A stretch of 64,000 nucleotides of DNA, taken from assembly GCA_016748015.1 (NCBI GenBank), contig JAAOMT010000706.1:35997-99996 (forward strand), in the 5' to 3' direction. Positions 36,301 to 49,310 of the stretch are shown here, piece after piece (within the stretch, counting starts at the first letter, position 1; each line of letters starts with the position of its first letter). Below the pieces are notes generated by a model, which saw only the letters and a list, made by a program, of their open reading frames with translations, ran no database searches and was not told the DNA's origin. The position numbers and the translations under genes were made by a program. This DNA is from Geosiphon pyriformis. Lineage: Eukaryota; Glomeromycota; Glomeromycetes; Archaeosporales; Geosiphonaceae.

Positions 36301-37002
36301 AAATGAAATTCGAACCCCAGTATCTATTTAAATAAAATTAATGAGATTAATGAATTATGAAAATATATCCGTTTTCCCTTTCTATTCAATCATACCATTT
36401 TAATACTTTAATATGAAAGTAGCCACTAATCAATCAATTTAAATAGATTATAAATATAATGTAATTTGTTGTGCTTTTAAAAAATCTTTTAAGTCTCAAT
36501 ATTCTAGAACCATTTCATAACAAAATAATAATTATTCTATGTCTTATTTCAAAATCATTTAGTTTGTTTTTTTGAAGTTACAATAATTTGAAATATATAA
36601 AATGTAAAAGATTGAAGTTTATAGAAGAAAAATTTATTAGTTTATCCAAAATGTCAAAATTCCACTTTTAATATTTCAATCATGTTTATATATAATTTTT
36701 TTGAAAAGGAAACGCTTTACAGTCAATAATCTTCACACTTGAAAATGAAGGTAAACTTCTTTTAATAATTAAACTATATATGATAGTCTATACTATATTT
36801 TTAAGAACCAATTCCTCCCTCAAATTCATCATCTGTTCTAAGTTAAATATCAATAAAAACAATTAATATAATTATTAAACTGCTCACTGATTTAGTCCAT
36901 TTAATCAGAACTTGAATTCATCGATCGTGTAATTATCACGACGAATTGGTCTATAATTGCTGATTTAGTGAAATCCCCAATTTCAACTCTAATAAAAGGT
37001 GT
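33311..37002. other. AT-rich DNA, possible small exon on minus strand
   Basis: Mostly featureless AT-rich sequence. Near 35991-36075 the minus strand reads PQYPLDYVAKNNY, a stop, and then, after a possible splice acceptor, EKQEKIAQEFKPGALP and a stop. This looks like the C-terminus of a small protein but I cannot identify it or find its upstream exons with confidence. Nothing else supported. Confidence 0.35.
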
Positions 37003-40000
37003 TTAAACTAAAGGTTTTTTAAAATATTGATCACAATAAATGAAAGGCTTACCATTTGTAGAAAGTCTAGATTTTGAGATTAATCGGCTTATATATCTTG
37101 TCGTATCTCGGAGAGCATATTGTGTCTCTTCGGAAATAAGTATTTTTTCACGGATAGATTGATTTAAGTTACAATTATCGCGAGCTGCAATAACTTTTTG
37201 TTGAAGTTCTTCTGCGGTGTCACGGTATTGCGGATCACAATGCCAATTCTTTACAATAATTTCCTGAATACATTGAGGTGTATGTTTCTTGATTATAGGA
37301 CGCTTGCCATCAATCACACCCAATTGAATGTGAATAGGATCTATGTCACCCAAAGGTCTTTGTCCTGAAATAATTTCACAGGAAATGATGGCAAAACTGT
37401 ATACATCGCTGTATTTAGTATGAAAACCCCCATTGCAAATCTCGGGCGCAAGATACTCAAGAACACCATAAATCTTGCCGGACTGTGGAGCGTAATCTGC
37501 GGGACGACAGAGTCCAAGATCAGAAATGACAACTTTTAAGGGTTTTGTTTTCAAAACTAGGATATTTCCAGGATGCAAGTCCCCATGCACCAGTTTTGAT
37601 CCATGTATAAACCTTAGGCCACCAGCAATTTGAAAAAGAATCCGTAGACACATATCCCAATTAAGAGTGTTTTCGTTCGTCTTGAGAAAAGCGCTGAGGT
37701 CTCCGTGTTCTGCAAACGGTAAAACCATACCAAATCCATCGGTTGTAACATCTTTGGTTATTCCATAGCATTCAAGAATGTATTTGCAAGGGGCACTTTT
37801 ATGATGCGCAATAAACTATACAAGTACAGTATTTAGTGTTAGAAAAGAAATAGAATAATAAAAATCTCATAGATTTCTCAACAGAAATACCTCATGTGAA
37901 TTGATATGTTTCATATTTTGGCTATCTTTAAAATATTTCAAAGCAACCTTTGTAACCCCAGTTCGTTCATACTTTTGAATTTTCTTGTCCCAACATAGAA
38001 TTCTGCCTTTCTCCCATCTGCCTTCTTTAACAATACCAAATCCTCCTGCTCCTACCTGATCTAAACATATAATCTCATTGGGAGAAATCCATTCCAGACA
38101 CCCTCTGCAGTTTTCAGAATTACGCTGTGTATATAGTATATATTGATCAATATTATCATTTCCACTATTCCATGTTTGCCAAACCTTTGAAAATCTTGAA
38201 TCTTCACAATATTTACACCAAAGTGGATCTTTTAATGTTCTATTGCATTCTAGACATTTCGGCAATCCGACTTTAAAGGTATAATCACTTTTATCAGTAT
38301 CACAAAATGGACATATAGGAGGTCCATTAATGATTATACCCAAGTTGCCACATTTAAAACACTTGAATTCATCTGAAAGCTGGTCAAAGAAAGCTTCAAA
38401 ATCTAAAAATTCTCCTTTCAAATTATCTGGGTATTTAAAGCCTCGATTTTGAAATCGTAAAATGATATATTCCAGATCTTTTTGATCCTCTAAAGTGAGG
38501 TTATGGATATTCAAATCAGGAAAATCCCTTAGATAGCACAAGTTATTTGCTCCCGCTGCTTTTAAATAGAGTAGAAATGCTTTCTCGAGGTTTTTTGTGG
38601 TTCCCCATCCACTTTGATAACACCATCCAAGATTATATTGTGCATTTTGATTTTCCGCCTTTGCTGTTTTTAAATATAATTGAAATGTTTCTTCTATATT
38701 TTTCACTATTTCCCATCCATTTCGACAATACGTTCCAATACTGGTTTGTGGACTCGGATTTCCCACTTTTTCCATATCTCTAAGAGCGATTTGTCCAAGT
38801 AAATGTCCTGCCTCTGCTGCCTTTGAATAGAGTTTAAATGCTTTTTCTGAATTTTTTTTCGTTCCTTCTCCATTAGCATAACAAATTGCAAGATTGTATT
38901 GTGCACTTAAATGTCCTGCCTCTGCTGCTTTTGAATAGAGCTTAAATGCTTTGGCTGAATTTTTTGTCGTTCCTTCTCCATTAGCATAATAAAGTGCAAG
39001 ATTGTATTTTGCATCTAAATGTCCCGCCTCTGCTGCTTTTGAATAGACTTCAAATGCTTTTGCAGAATTTTTTCTCGTTCCCCTTCCATTAGCATGAGAA
39101 AGTGCAAGATTGTATTGTGCCTTTAAATGTCCCGCCTCTGCTGCTTTTGAATAGAGTTCAAATGCCTTCTCTGAATTTTTTGTCGTTCCCCTTCCATTAG
39201 CATAACAAAGTGCAAGATTGTATTGTGCATCTAAATGTCCCGCCTCTGCTGCTTTTGAATAAAGTTCAAATGCTTTGGCTGAATTTTTTGTCGTTCCTTC
39301 TCCATTAGCATAACGAACTGCAAGATTGTATTGTGCACTTAAATGTCCCGCCTCTGCTGCTTTTGAATAGAGTTCAAATGCTTTTTCTGAATTTTTTGTC
39401 GTTCCCCTTCCATTCGCATAACAAAGTGCAAGATTGAATTGTGCCTTTAAATCTCCCACCTCTGCTGCTTTTGAATAGAGTTCAAATGCCTTCTCTGAAT
39501 TTTTTGGCGTTCCCCTTCCATTAGCATAACAAAGTGCAAGATTGTATTGCGCCTTTAAATCTCCCACCTCTGCTGCTTTTGAATAGAGTTTAAATGCCTT
39601 TTCTGAATTTTTTGTCGTTCCTTCTCCATTAGCATAAAAAAGTGCAAGATTGTATTGTGCCTTTAAATGTCCCGCCTCTGCTGCTTTTGAATAGAGTTCA
39701 AATGCTTTTTCTGAATTTTTTGTCGTTCCCCTTCCATTAGCATAACAAAGTGCAAGATTGTATTGTGCTTTTAAATCTCCCACATCTGCTGCTTTTGAAT
39801 AGAGTTCAAATGCTTTTTCTGAATTTTTTGTCATTCCTCTTCCATTAGCATAACAAAGAGCAAGATTGTGTTGTGCCTTTAAATGTCCCGCCTCTGCTGC
39901 TTTTGAATAGAGTTCAAATGATTTTTCTGAATTTTGCGTCGTTCCTTCTCCATTATCATAACAAAGTGCAAGATTGTATTGTGCACTTAAATGTCCCGCC

Positions 40001-41382
40001 TCCACCGCTTTTAAATAGAGTTCAAATGCTTTTTCTGAATTTTTTGTCGTTCCTTCTCCATTAGCATAACAAAGTGCAAGATTGTATTTTGCATCTAAAT
40101 GTCCCGCCTCTGCTGCTTTTGAATAGACTTCAAATGCTTTTTCTGAATTTTTCGTTGTTCCTTTTCCATTAGCATGACAAAGCGCAAGATTAAATTGTGC
40201 CGTTGTATGTCCCGCCTCTGCTGCTTTTGAATAAAGTTGAAATGCTTTTTCAGAATTTTTTGTCGCCCCTTCTCCATTATTATAACAAAGTGCAAGATTA
40301 TATTGTGCATTTAAATCTCCCGCATCTGCTGCTTTTGAATAGAGTTTAAATGCTTTTTCTGAATTTTGCGTTGTTCCTTCTCCATTAGCATAACAAAGTG
40401 CAAGATTGTATTGTGCATCTAAATGTCCCGCCTCTGCGGCATTTGAGTAGAGCTTAAATGCTTTTTCTGAATTTTGCATTGTTCCTTCTCCATTAGCATA
40501 GCAAAGTGCAAGATTATATTGTGCATTTAAATGTCCTGCCTCTGCCGCTTTTGAATAGAGTTCAAATGCTTTTTCTGAATTTTGCGTCGCCCCTTCTCCA
40601 TTATTGTAGCAAAGTGCAAGATTGTATTGTGCATTTAAATGTCCCTCCTCTGCCGCTTTTGAATAGAGTTCAAATGCTTTTTCTGAATTATGCGTCGTTC
40701 CTTCTTCATTATCATAACAAAGGGCAAGATTATATTGTGCATTTAAATGTCCCGCCTCTGCTGCTTTTGAATAGAGTTCAAATGCTTTGGCTGAATTTTT
40801 TGTCGTCCCTTCTCCATTAGCATAACAAAGTGCAAGATTGTATTGTGCATCGAAATGCCCCGCCTCTGCTGCTTTTGAATAGAGTTCAAATGCTTTTTCT
40901 GAATTTTGCCTCGTTCCTTCTCCATTATCATGACAATGTGCAAGATTGTATTGTGCAAGTGTATTACCCGCCTCTGCAGCTTTTAAATAGAGCTCATATG
41001 CTTTTCTTTGATCTTGTGAAGTCCCAGTTCCATTATCATAACAACGTCCCAAGAAGAATTGTCCAAGAGAATCCTTTGCATTCGCTGCTTTCTGAAATTC
41101 TAGAAATGCTTTTGTTAAATTAGAAATAGTTCCAATCCCATGTTGTAAAGAAAAGCCGAGTAAAATATAGTTTATCGATCGCTTTGAACTTTTATTATTC
41201 AAGCAATCGAATAAATCTTCAGGTGTTTTCTGATTGTGCACAAGATATTTTTTCACTAATTCACCAACTTTTGAATGTTCACTAGCTGGAAAAATGGCCA
41301 AATTTTCTTTGATGACAATCAATGTTCCTTCAAGCCAGTCGAGGGGTGAAGTTGCGTTTTCAATTGATGGGGTTGAAGACAT
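37003..41382 (-). CDS. Sel1-repeat, zinc-ribbon, protein kinase fusion
   Basis: Two exons, 41382-37891 and 37815-37003, with a 75-base GT-AG intron; 1434 residues. The ATG at 41382 is chosen; the frame extends upstream only to a TTG. Residues 70-861 are 22 Sel1 repeats of exactly 36 residues, with two divergent repeats to 948. Cys pairs at 1008/1011, 1024/1027, 1043/1046 and 1056/1059 form two zinc-ribbon-like units. The kinase domain has GAGGFG at 1111-1116, the ATP-anchoring Lys at 1149 (VALKYF), HGDLHPGN at 1241-1248, DLG in place of DFG from 1263, and APE at 1287-1289. The key residues are present, so it is probably active, as a non-RD kinase (HGD). Sel1-kinase expansions are characteristic of Glomeromycotina; Sel1 repeats act as protein-binding scaffolds. 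Substrate unknown. Confidence 0.93.
38800..40959 (-). repeat. Coding tandem array, 20 units of 108 bp
   Basis: The DNA encoding Sel1 repeats 3-22 is a perfect-period array: each unit is 108 bases and neighbours are nearly identical at the nucleotide level. Repeats outside the array (1, 2, 23, 24) are clearly diverged. This indicates recent expansion or homogenisation by unequal crossing-over or gene conversion. Such arrays are often collapsed in short-read assemblies, so copy number may be wrong. Confidence 0.9.
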
Positions 41383-44300
41383 GATTTTCAAGTAGCGCAA
41401 AATAGATTATTGACCCTTGAAAATTTTGTCTGGGTAAAGAAGGATGTTTAAAGAGCTCGTCTTGCTGATAAATAAGGATTTCAACCTCTAATCGCATTTC
41501 CTGAAAAGGCTAGGCCTTGAAGAAAATTGGAAACGGTAGAAAATTCTGAAAACACACATTGCTTAAACGGGTAGAGATGGTCTTATTGCTGTTTTAATAA
41601 AACCTAAAGTTGAGATGTTTTTCTTGTAACAATGTAAATGCATATCTCCTGCCGCTTCCAAAAATATTTTTTAATATCAAGAAAAGGTATAGCACTCTTC
41701 TTTACAGTAATAGGCTTTAAAAACGTAAAGTAATTTCCTTGGCTCTCCCTTGTAAAAAGTTTATCTTGAATTTCAGTGAGTCAAGACAAAGTATTCTGGA
41801 AAGAAAAGCGTCATAGTGGAAAGAATATTGTATTGTCGCTGATTATAATTTCAACTTGAAATATTTTATTAACAATAATTAGTCTTTTTTATTTTGTCTT
41901 GATATTATACATTTACAATGACAAAATATCTTACAAAGAACACCAGATGGCCAAATACTTGTTACCTCTCATGCCCCATATTTTAGAATAAAATATCATA
42001 AATGCATGATTCATTTAAAAAACTACATAATATTTGACCAAAATAGCTCTAACAATCTAGCTATGGTCTTCAATTTTTGGACGAAAATAGTTCTTAACAA
42101 TCTAGCTATCATCTTCAAAATACCAAGTTTTCAACTCCTTTAAACAAAAGTAATCTGGTCCTAATTTTATACAAAGATGGAATCGCTAAATTGCACAATG
42201 ACATATAGCTAGAAAAAATTCATAACTGTACAAACAAATAAAAACTTTTATGCCCTTAAAAATTTTTTTGGGGGGAACTTTTGATTCAGTTTTATCACAA
42301 AGTAAACCCATTTTGCCCTAAAACCTCATACAAAGATCTTTTCACCACTGGATTCAGAACTAACTATAAATGCTAACATATAATTTATTTGATAAACTTT
42401 GGCGAAGTCTGTATATGTAACAATGGGAGCTTTATTTTTTTTGTCAGATGATGATAACAGAGCCAGAGTTTAGATTAGCTAAATTTATTGTTTTTGTTTC
42501 TTATTAATTAAGAGTTTATAAATTAAAAACTTTCAAGAATAATGATAATAATAAGGCACTGTTTTTACTTTACAGTATATACGTCTAATCAAATATAGGT
42601 CGGTTTCCAAGATTTATTTTAAACGTTAGAGAAAATAAATACACATCTTTTTCAATATTGAATTCTGATGTAAGCTTTTATTCTAACAATAATATTTTTT
42701 GATATTTTATTTAAATTTAAATTTTTTTCTATTGTATTTTAAAAATGATATGTAAATTTATATAAATAATTGTTTTAAACACCGATTAATCTTATTTCAT
42801 GAGTGTTTAATTAATTTTAGATTAAACAATTATAATAAATATTCAAACATCTTAATCTTATAATTTTTAAATTAAGCAAGTAATATGTTTAAGATTAATA
42901 TTTTGCTAAAATATATTTTTAATTTAAATTTGCTAAAACAATTTTCAAATTATTTTTCCATAATGTTATCAATTTCCAAAAAAGAAAGCGAGATTTACAT
43001 TATAATATTATATGTTATTTATTTATTAAAAAAATTATTTTATTTGTAAAATTAGTAATTTAATATTTATTAATTATTAAGCTTTTAATTAAATTTAAAT
43101 AAATTATTTTTATTGATAAATTTGTTAAAATTGAAATACAATATTAATTATAATTTTAACTAAAAATATACACGAATGATTATTTATTATTATTATTATT
43201 TTAAGAATAATCCGCAATAATTGTAAATATCACAAGTTTAAATTTATCAAATCAAATTGTTTACTTTTAATTTTTAATTTTTCAATTATATTTTTTAGCA
43301 TATTTTAAACATAATTAGCAATAAATTTTTTTGTTTAATCTATAAAGAAAGCTCATTTTTATGCGATATATTTTAAATTAAAATAACCTCATATTATTTT
43401 GCTTGTTTTAGTTTGTAATACCCTAATTTTTAATATATAATATATCAAAAAAGATACTTTTTTTAAACAAAATTATAAATTTAATATTGTGTTTAATAGA
43501 TACTATAATTTATAATTTATAAATAAAATAAAATAAACAAAGCTTAAGAAAAAAATAATGTTTACATGTATATATAATTTTTTATAATATAAAAGTTATT
43601 TTTTGATTAAAAAAATTTAAGACAATATATAATATATTACAAAAATATTTGACTTTTGTAAAATTAAAAGAGAAAAAATAAAATAAAAGTTAATTATTCA
43701 TATTTTTAATAGATTGATAAATCTTTATTTACCAACAAACATAAAAAAAAATGTTTGCAATATGCAAAAAATTATAAAGCTTCTGATTGGAGTCAAGTTA
43801 TATTTTCAAATAAAAGCACAATTTTTTTAAACTAATCAACATTAAAAATTTGGCAGTTTTCTAGTAAACTGGTTAGGTTTTAAAACAATGTCAATGCTGA
43901 TTTTATGGTTAAAAATATACAAGCAAGATTTTCTTTCATCTGTTTATATGCTTTATGAGAACAATTATATAGAGTGAATCTTGCAAGAAGATCCTAATTT
44001 GTAACATCATTCTTTAGAAGGAGGAAACTGATGTTAATGTCATTTCATGGACATCAATTTTACCTGACCAAGATCTAATTGAGCATTAGTGATCAGAATA
44101 TTTTTTTTACCAGCTTATTGAGTTATGAATGGTATGTGATGAAAAAGAAATAAGTATTGGTGTTTTTAAAAACTGTTAAACAAAAAAACGAAACTAGTGT
44201 AGCAGCATATTATTGAAAAATATTTTTATTAAAGTGATACAAAACATTTTGACGGGCTCACTCAAATTATAAAAATACATGAATTAATTCAAAAAATATT

Positions 44301-45454
44301 GTTTTTCAAATAATAGGTTTTTCTACTGAAATTTTTAATAAAAAAAACTCAGAGAGTTGACAGTCAATGTATTTGCCTGTTTTGTGTACCTTCATCCTGA
44401 AATTTATTTAATGAATAGGAGATTTTTTAGAAGAGCGTAAAGCGTTTCGATAGAAAACTATATATATTTTTTATTTATTTGAAAAGTGAATTTAATTAAT
44501 TAAAATTTTATTTTATTTGTTAATGGAAATGTAATTATGTGATTCTATAATGTAGAAAAAAAACAGTTTTTAGTTTAACTTAGTTCAGATTTAATTCGAC
44601 AAAATACACAAAAATTGATTTGGATTATACAGAGATTCCATCTAATTTGGATTATTTACTAAAACAATTTAAAGTTTATTTACTGAAAAGTTTTCAATTT
44701 TAAGAAGTTCTCATTATAGATCTGAAATTCTTTGAACCATTTTCTTTTATTTGAATTCTCACAATTTTCGAAGAATTTAAAACTTTTTTAACAAATATCC
44801 AAGACTTCAAAAAAAAGGGATTTTTTTTTAAAGACTAACTGTCATCATTTCTGAATAGAAGATTTTATCTCTTTTATAAGATCTACAATTTTCAATAAAA
44901 TATTTGACTCTATGTTTTTGCTTGATAGGCTACAAATAGAGATAATAATCAATTATAAGCGGAGACAAAGAGAATAATATGTTAATCATTAAAAAATTTT
45001 GAATCCCCTTCTGCCATAATATCAAAAGATATAGGTGATCAAGCGCAATTTGAAGCGGAAGAATATCTCTAAATGGCGCATTCTCGAATACTTGAAGTTT
45101 TTCAGAATACTAATAATGAAACAAGACTTGTTTCGAACAAAGCTTTAAATGATTGACAATTTATTAAATTCTTTCAACAACGATCAATTTTCCCACTTTA
45201 CGGAAATTTTAAGCCCATAATCATCTTATAGATAATTCTTAAACAGAGGAAAAAATAATGAAAGAGTAATTAAAAAGAAATAATTTACACATGTTTTAAT
45301 TTCAGATGATTAAATTGTTCTGGCCAGATGGTCCAAAGATCGATCCGGAATCTTTGATCTCTAATTGGAAAAAACATTTATTATTATGATGACTCTTGTG
45401 TGTGTGTGTGTATATAATTGCAAATTTTCAAAAGAGATCAATTATAATTTTTTA
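41383..45454. other. Intergenic region between divergent genes
   Basis: The shared upstream region of the Sel1-kinase (-) and the second lipase-like gene (+). It is mostly AT-rich. Two weak coding-like traces on the + strand, DQAQFEAEEYL near 45037-45072 and IKLFWPDGPKIDPESLISNW near 45308-45368, are too short to assign. No promoter element is recognisable. Confidence 0.5.
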
Positions 45455-46852
45455 ATGATGGATTCTTTCAATAAAACTAAAAAATTTTTTTTTATATTAA
45501 GTAGTCAGATTTTCCTGCTACTTTTTTTATTTTTAAATAGTTTTCAAATTCAATATGAAATATTTTCAAAAAATGAATTTTCCCTGGTTAATAGAAGTTT
45601 CGAGAAAACTTTTATATATCAACAGATTCAACATTCAATCAATGAAAATTTAAATCTTTCAATAATTTTCGAGGGAAATCCGAGAATTCATAAAAGAAAT
45701 AAAACACCTAAACTATCTTCAAATCCTGCTAATCAAAACCTCCCACCTTATCCACGTAGGGCAATAGAAAATTTGACCCATACCTATAAAACTTTAATGT
45801 TTCATATTGCACAATATGCGAATATGGCCTATTGCTCGGAAAGGCAAAAATCAAAAGGTACTTTTCTTGAATTTTTCATTTAAAATCTTGAAATTACATT
45901 AAACTTTTTTTAAAAAAAAAAAATAGTTCCAAGCTTTAAAATTGTCTATGATCAAACGTACAATCGCATGATAATTTATTTCGTTGGGGAAATGTTATCC
46001 CGTATGGAATGGGAAACTCGAAAAGTTAAACTGGCAAATATAACTTTTGAATTGTTAGAAAAAAAAGAACTACAACTATATCAAACATATGTAGACGCAG
46101 TGTGGAATGAAGAGGTAAAAAAAATAAAAGAGGAAATGATTAAAAAGCTTGATCATTTTTTTTCGCTGAGTGTACCGTTAAATTTTGTGGGACATGGAGT
46201 TGGAGGTGGTAAGTTTCATATTTCATCTTTGAATTTAAAAATGATTATAATTTTTTAATTTTTATGAGACTCAAACAAAAATTTAATATAACTTTTCTTT
46301 TGATAATGAAATGAAATCTAGCTTATGCCGTTCTCGCCGCTTTCTATTATCAAATTCACTGTTTTAACAATGGCTCACCTCACCAAAAAATACTAGTCAC
46401 AACATTTGGTCAGCCGCGAATTGGTGATTTTTCATTTGCTATACTCCTCAACAAACTTATTAAAGTGCAAAGGATAACCCATTCAAATGATTACGTCCCT
46501 CGCTCATTTCATCCCCCACCAAGATTTTTACACCATGATAGAGAGTATTGGATCGCACGTGATGAATGTGATTGTCTTGACAAAATAGCACCTCTTGAGG
46601 ATGGTTATTTTTATTTTGAATGCCGAGGATATCGACCAAAGTGGGGTTTAACCCACGGTGAGAATCCGGTAAATAGCCGAAATTGTTTGCTATTGCTTAT
46701 ATGATTTTCGAATTGGCTAAAATTACATCTATTTTTGATTTTAATTTTAATTAAAGGAATGTAATCAGGGCACAGTTGATGATTTGGAATCATGGACTCA
46801 TGTTGGTCCTTATTTTGGGGTTAAAATGGGAAACTGTGATAATCAAACGTAA
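45455..46852 (+). CDS. Second class 3 lipase-like protein lacking the catalytic serine
   Basis: Four exons join in phase: 45455-45857, 45927-46208, 46322-46668, 46757-46852, giving 375 residues. The start is the first of two adjacent ATGs; the frame upstream has only a TTG and an intergenic-looking composition. Residues 10-30 (FFFILSSQIFLLLFLFLNSF) form a signal peptide or membrane anchor. FVGHGVGG (GHGVGG at 223-228) marks the nucleophile elbow with Gly in the Ser position. The rest follows the class 3 lipase fold: FGQPRIGDFSFAILLNK, THSNDYVPR with Asp 285, and WTHVGPYFGVKMGNC with His 359. Exon borders correspond to those of the gene at 30090-31523, so the two are paralogues. It converges with the NmrA-like gene. 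Confidence 0.88.
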
Positions 46853-47720
46853 ATTTATTTCTCGCGACTGTTTGGAATTTAATAAGAGAAGATAAAGTCG
46901 TGGTGGCGTACAAAATCTTTTAACAAAACTACCACAATATGATCAATAATTAGATTGCCTTCTAACATTAAATATATTTCTTTTTAAAATTAAATGAAAT
47001 TTTGAAGAACCAATTTAAATTTATGTGAATAATATTTTGAAATCTTTTAGTCACAATTCATCTTTTTTTATTTATTAAATAATCATAGGTAAATAACCCT
47101 TATTTATTCAATAATCAAATTATATGGTTAATAAATTTTGAAAATTCAGAAATCAAATTTTTGAAGCAAAATATCAATGATTATTTCAAACACAAAAAGT
47201 TTTTCAATATTTCAAAATAAACCCCATCCTTATAAACTAACTTTCAAGTCTTTGTGATTTTTTAGTTCTTATTTGATTTTTATTCCCAAAGTTTTTTTCG
47301 CTGAAAACCCTTTTAATAAATGAATCATTCCTTTTGAAAAATTTAGAATTTTAATATTTTGTTAACTTAGGACAACTGATTATTATTAACCTAAAAATAT
47401 GACTTTGATATAACAGTCTTCCAGGCCTGGATTCATTTTATTCTGACGAATTAAATTAAACAGGAATTTAGTGTCACCTGAAAATTCTAATTGGATTTAC
47501 ATTTCTAACCCAATATATAAATAAGGAAAATATGAGTTATATTTTATTCAAAAAGTATATGTTTTATCAAGAATTTTTGAAATTGAATTCTCGAAAACAT
47601 TAATACATAAATTTTATTCACAACAAACTATTCGAAAACACAATCAATTTGATTAAAACAAATATGAGAAAATCCATAATATTGTAAAACATCAATATTC
47701 AAGTTCGTTTTACAAATAAT
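46853..47720. other. Convergent intergenic region
   Basis: AT-rich 3' flanks of the lipase-like gene (+) and the NmrA-like gene (-). No feature recognised. Confidence 0.5.
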
Positions 47721-49283
47721 TTAATTCTTTCCATACTTTTTTTGAGCATACTGTTCAAAGGTGGCTATAGAAGGATGCAATTCCTTCGCAATAGAAAGAT
47801 CACTAAGAGCCGCATCTTCTCCAAAGTATCCAAAATCCTTGATCCATCCATTCTGTCATATAAAAATCAAGTATTAAGGATAATGAGTAAAAAATCAGAA
47901 TTTGATATTTGATATAGATATTGACAATGAAACATTAAAGATAAAAAGTTTTCCAATCAATACCATTTCAAATATTTCTTCATTTGCCAAGTACGGGAAC
48001 TCTTTGGCAGTTTCCTCTTTGGAAAGTGAGATGAATCGATGTTCTTTACCCCTCACTTGATTTTTGATGGTGGGAAATTAGTAAAATTCTTTTTAGAAAT
48101 TTAGACTAGAAAGTTGGCGTCTAAGTAAAATATTAAATGTCATTTCAGTTACCTTTGGTCAAAGTTTCGGCAATTTTTTGAAAGGATATGTATTCTGCAG
48201 CGGCTGCAACCCTTTTGCCATTCCACTTCTGTGGTCCTTCTTCAATAATTTTAGCTACGATTGGCTAAAAGGGGGATTGCAAAATTGAACGTGAGAATTA
48301 TTCATTAATTTAAAACCATTTTTAATAGAATTTTATATTCGAAGCTTACCCCTGTATCGTTGGAAGCATCAAAAATAGGTATCAAAGAGTCAGCCTGAAA
48401 AATTGGAACTCTTATTTCTGCATAGCCTTCTTTATCGATCAATGGAAAGAATGCGCCAATGTTTGAAGAGTAAAAACCAGCGTAAACAAATGTAGAATTT
48501 GGAATTCCACTTTGACGAATGTATTCCTCGACTTGATTTTTTCCTGTAATGTTTATCGTAGTTCAATAAAAAACTGGCAGAATGATTTAAAAAGTTTTCA
48601 TTATGTAAAAAAAAAAAAGTTTCTTAACCTGTGAAGTGAATAACATTATTGTAAAGTCCTTTTGATCCGGCGGCTGGGTCAGGAAGTGAGCTTTGTCAAA
48701 ATATAATTGAAACAAAAGACGTGTAAAAAATCTTGGGTGAAATTCATATATTAAATTTGAAATTATTTTTCACCTATAAATCAACCAATTAAGGCCGACT
48801 TTTTTTGCCGCATCTGCTACCAATTTACCCTGACGAACTTCCTCCCCTACATCGGTTCCCACGATCGACTAAAAGATCAGTCAATGAATTAATTATCACT
48901 TTTTAAATAATTGGTCATATAAGCTATCACAATTGATATATTTCAATTTCACTCACCGGATCCCAAAAATTAGTGACGATCCATGCAACGTCAGCTCCCT
49001 TGAATGCTCGCTCCACATCTTCGCTATTTGATAAATTAGCCTTAACTACCTCGACACCTTTGGCTGCGAGAGCTTTACCAGCAGCCGAAGATGGATCACG
49101 AGTTAAGCCACGTACATTGTATTTTCCAGTGGCTAAAAGAGCATTTACTACTGAGCCACCTTGCTGGCCTATCAGATTATTGGAAATTTAGTTGAATGGA
49201 ATGAATTCAACAAATATATTAATGATTAATTTAATTCATTCACCAGTAGCGCCGCTTACAGCTACAATTGGTTTTGAAGACAT
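47721..49283 (-). CDS. NmrA-like NAD(P)-binding protein
   Basis: Eight exons join in phase: 49283-49244, 49168-48957, 48868-48774, 48690-48629, 48543-48350, 48264-48153, 48055-47964, 47852-47721; 312 residues, the usual length of the family. It opens with a Rossmann dinucleotide-binding motif, KPIVAVSGATGQQGGSVVNA (intron inside GATG/QQGG), then YNVRGLTRDPSS, VEVVKANLSNSEDVERAFKG and ADVAWIVTNFWDP. These match NmrA/HSCARG-type proteins, atypical short-chain dehydrogenases that sense the NADP(H) state or regulate transcription factors and usually lack the Tyr-Lys catalytic pair. Downstream segments include FVYAGFYSSNIGAFFPLI, PIFDASNDTGPIVAKIIEEG and GKRVAAAAEYISFQKIAETL. Cytosolic; no signal peptide. 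Partner unknown. Confidence 0.93.
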
Positions 49284-49310
49284 GATGATGATGATGATGA
49301 TGATGATGAT
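49284..49310 (-). repeat. (ATC)n microsatellite at the start codon
   Basis: On the minus strand nine ATC triplets run directly into the ATG of the NmrA-like gene, so the repeat lies at the very end of its 5' leader. Confidence 0.9.

Noticed and set aside
38800-40959. Regularly spaced repeats that might suggest a CRISPR array
   Set aside because: The 108-base period is entirely coding (36-residue Sel1 units) with no unique spacers, in a eukaryotic genome.
38547-41123. Short open frames on both strands inside the Sel1 array
   Set aside because: Frame shadows multiplied by the tandem repeat.
41383-41400. Upstream TTG start for the Sel1-kinase
   Set aside because: A TTG start is unlikely in a fungal nuclear gene; the ATG at 41382 follows six codons later.
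45365-45454. Upstream extension of the second lipase-like gene
   Set aside because: It starts with TTG and encodes low-complexity sequence from a GT-microsatellite; the ATG pair at 45455-45460 precedes a good hydrophobic signal.
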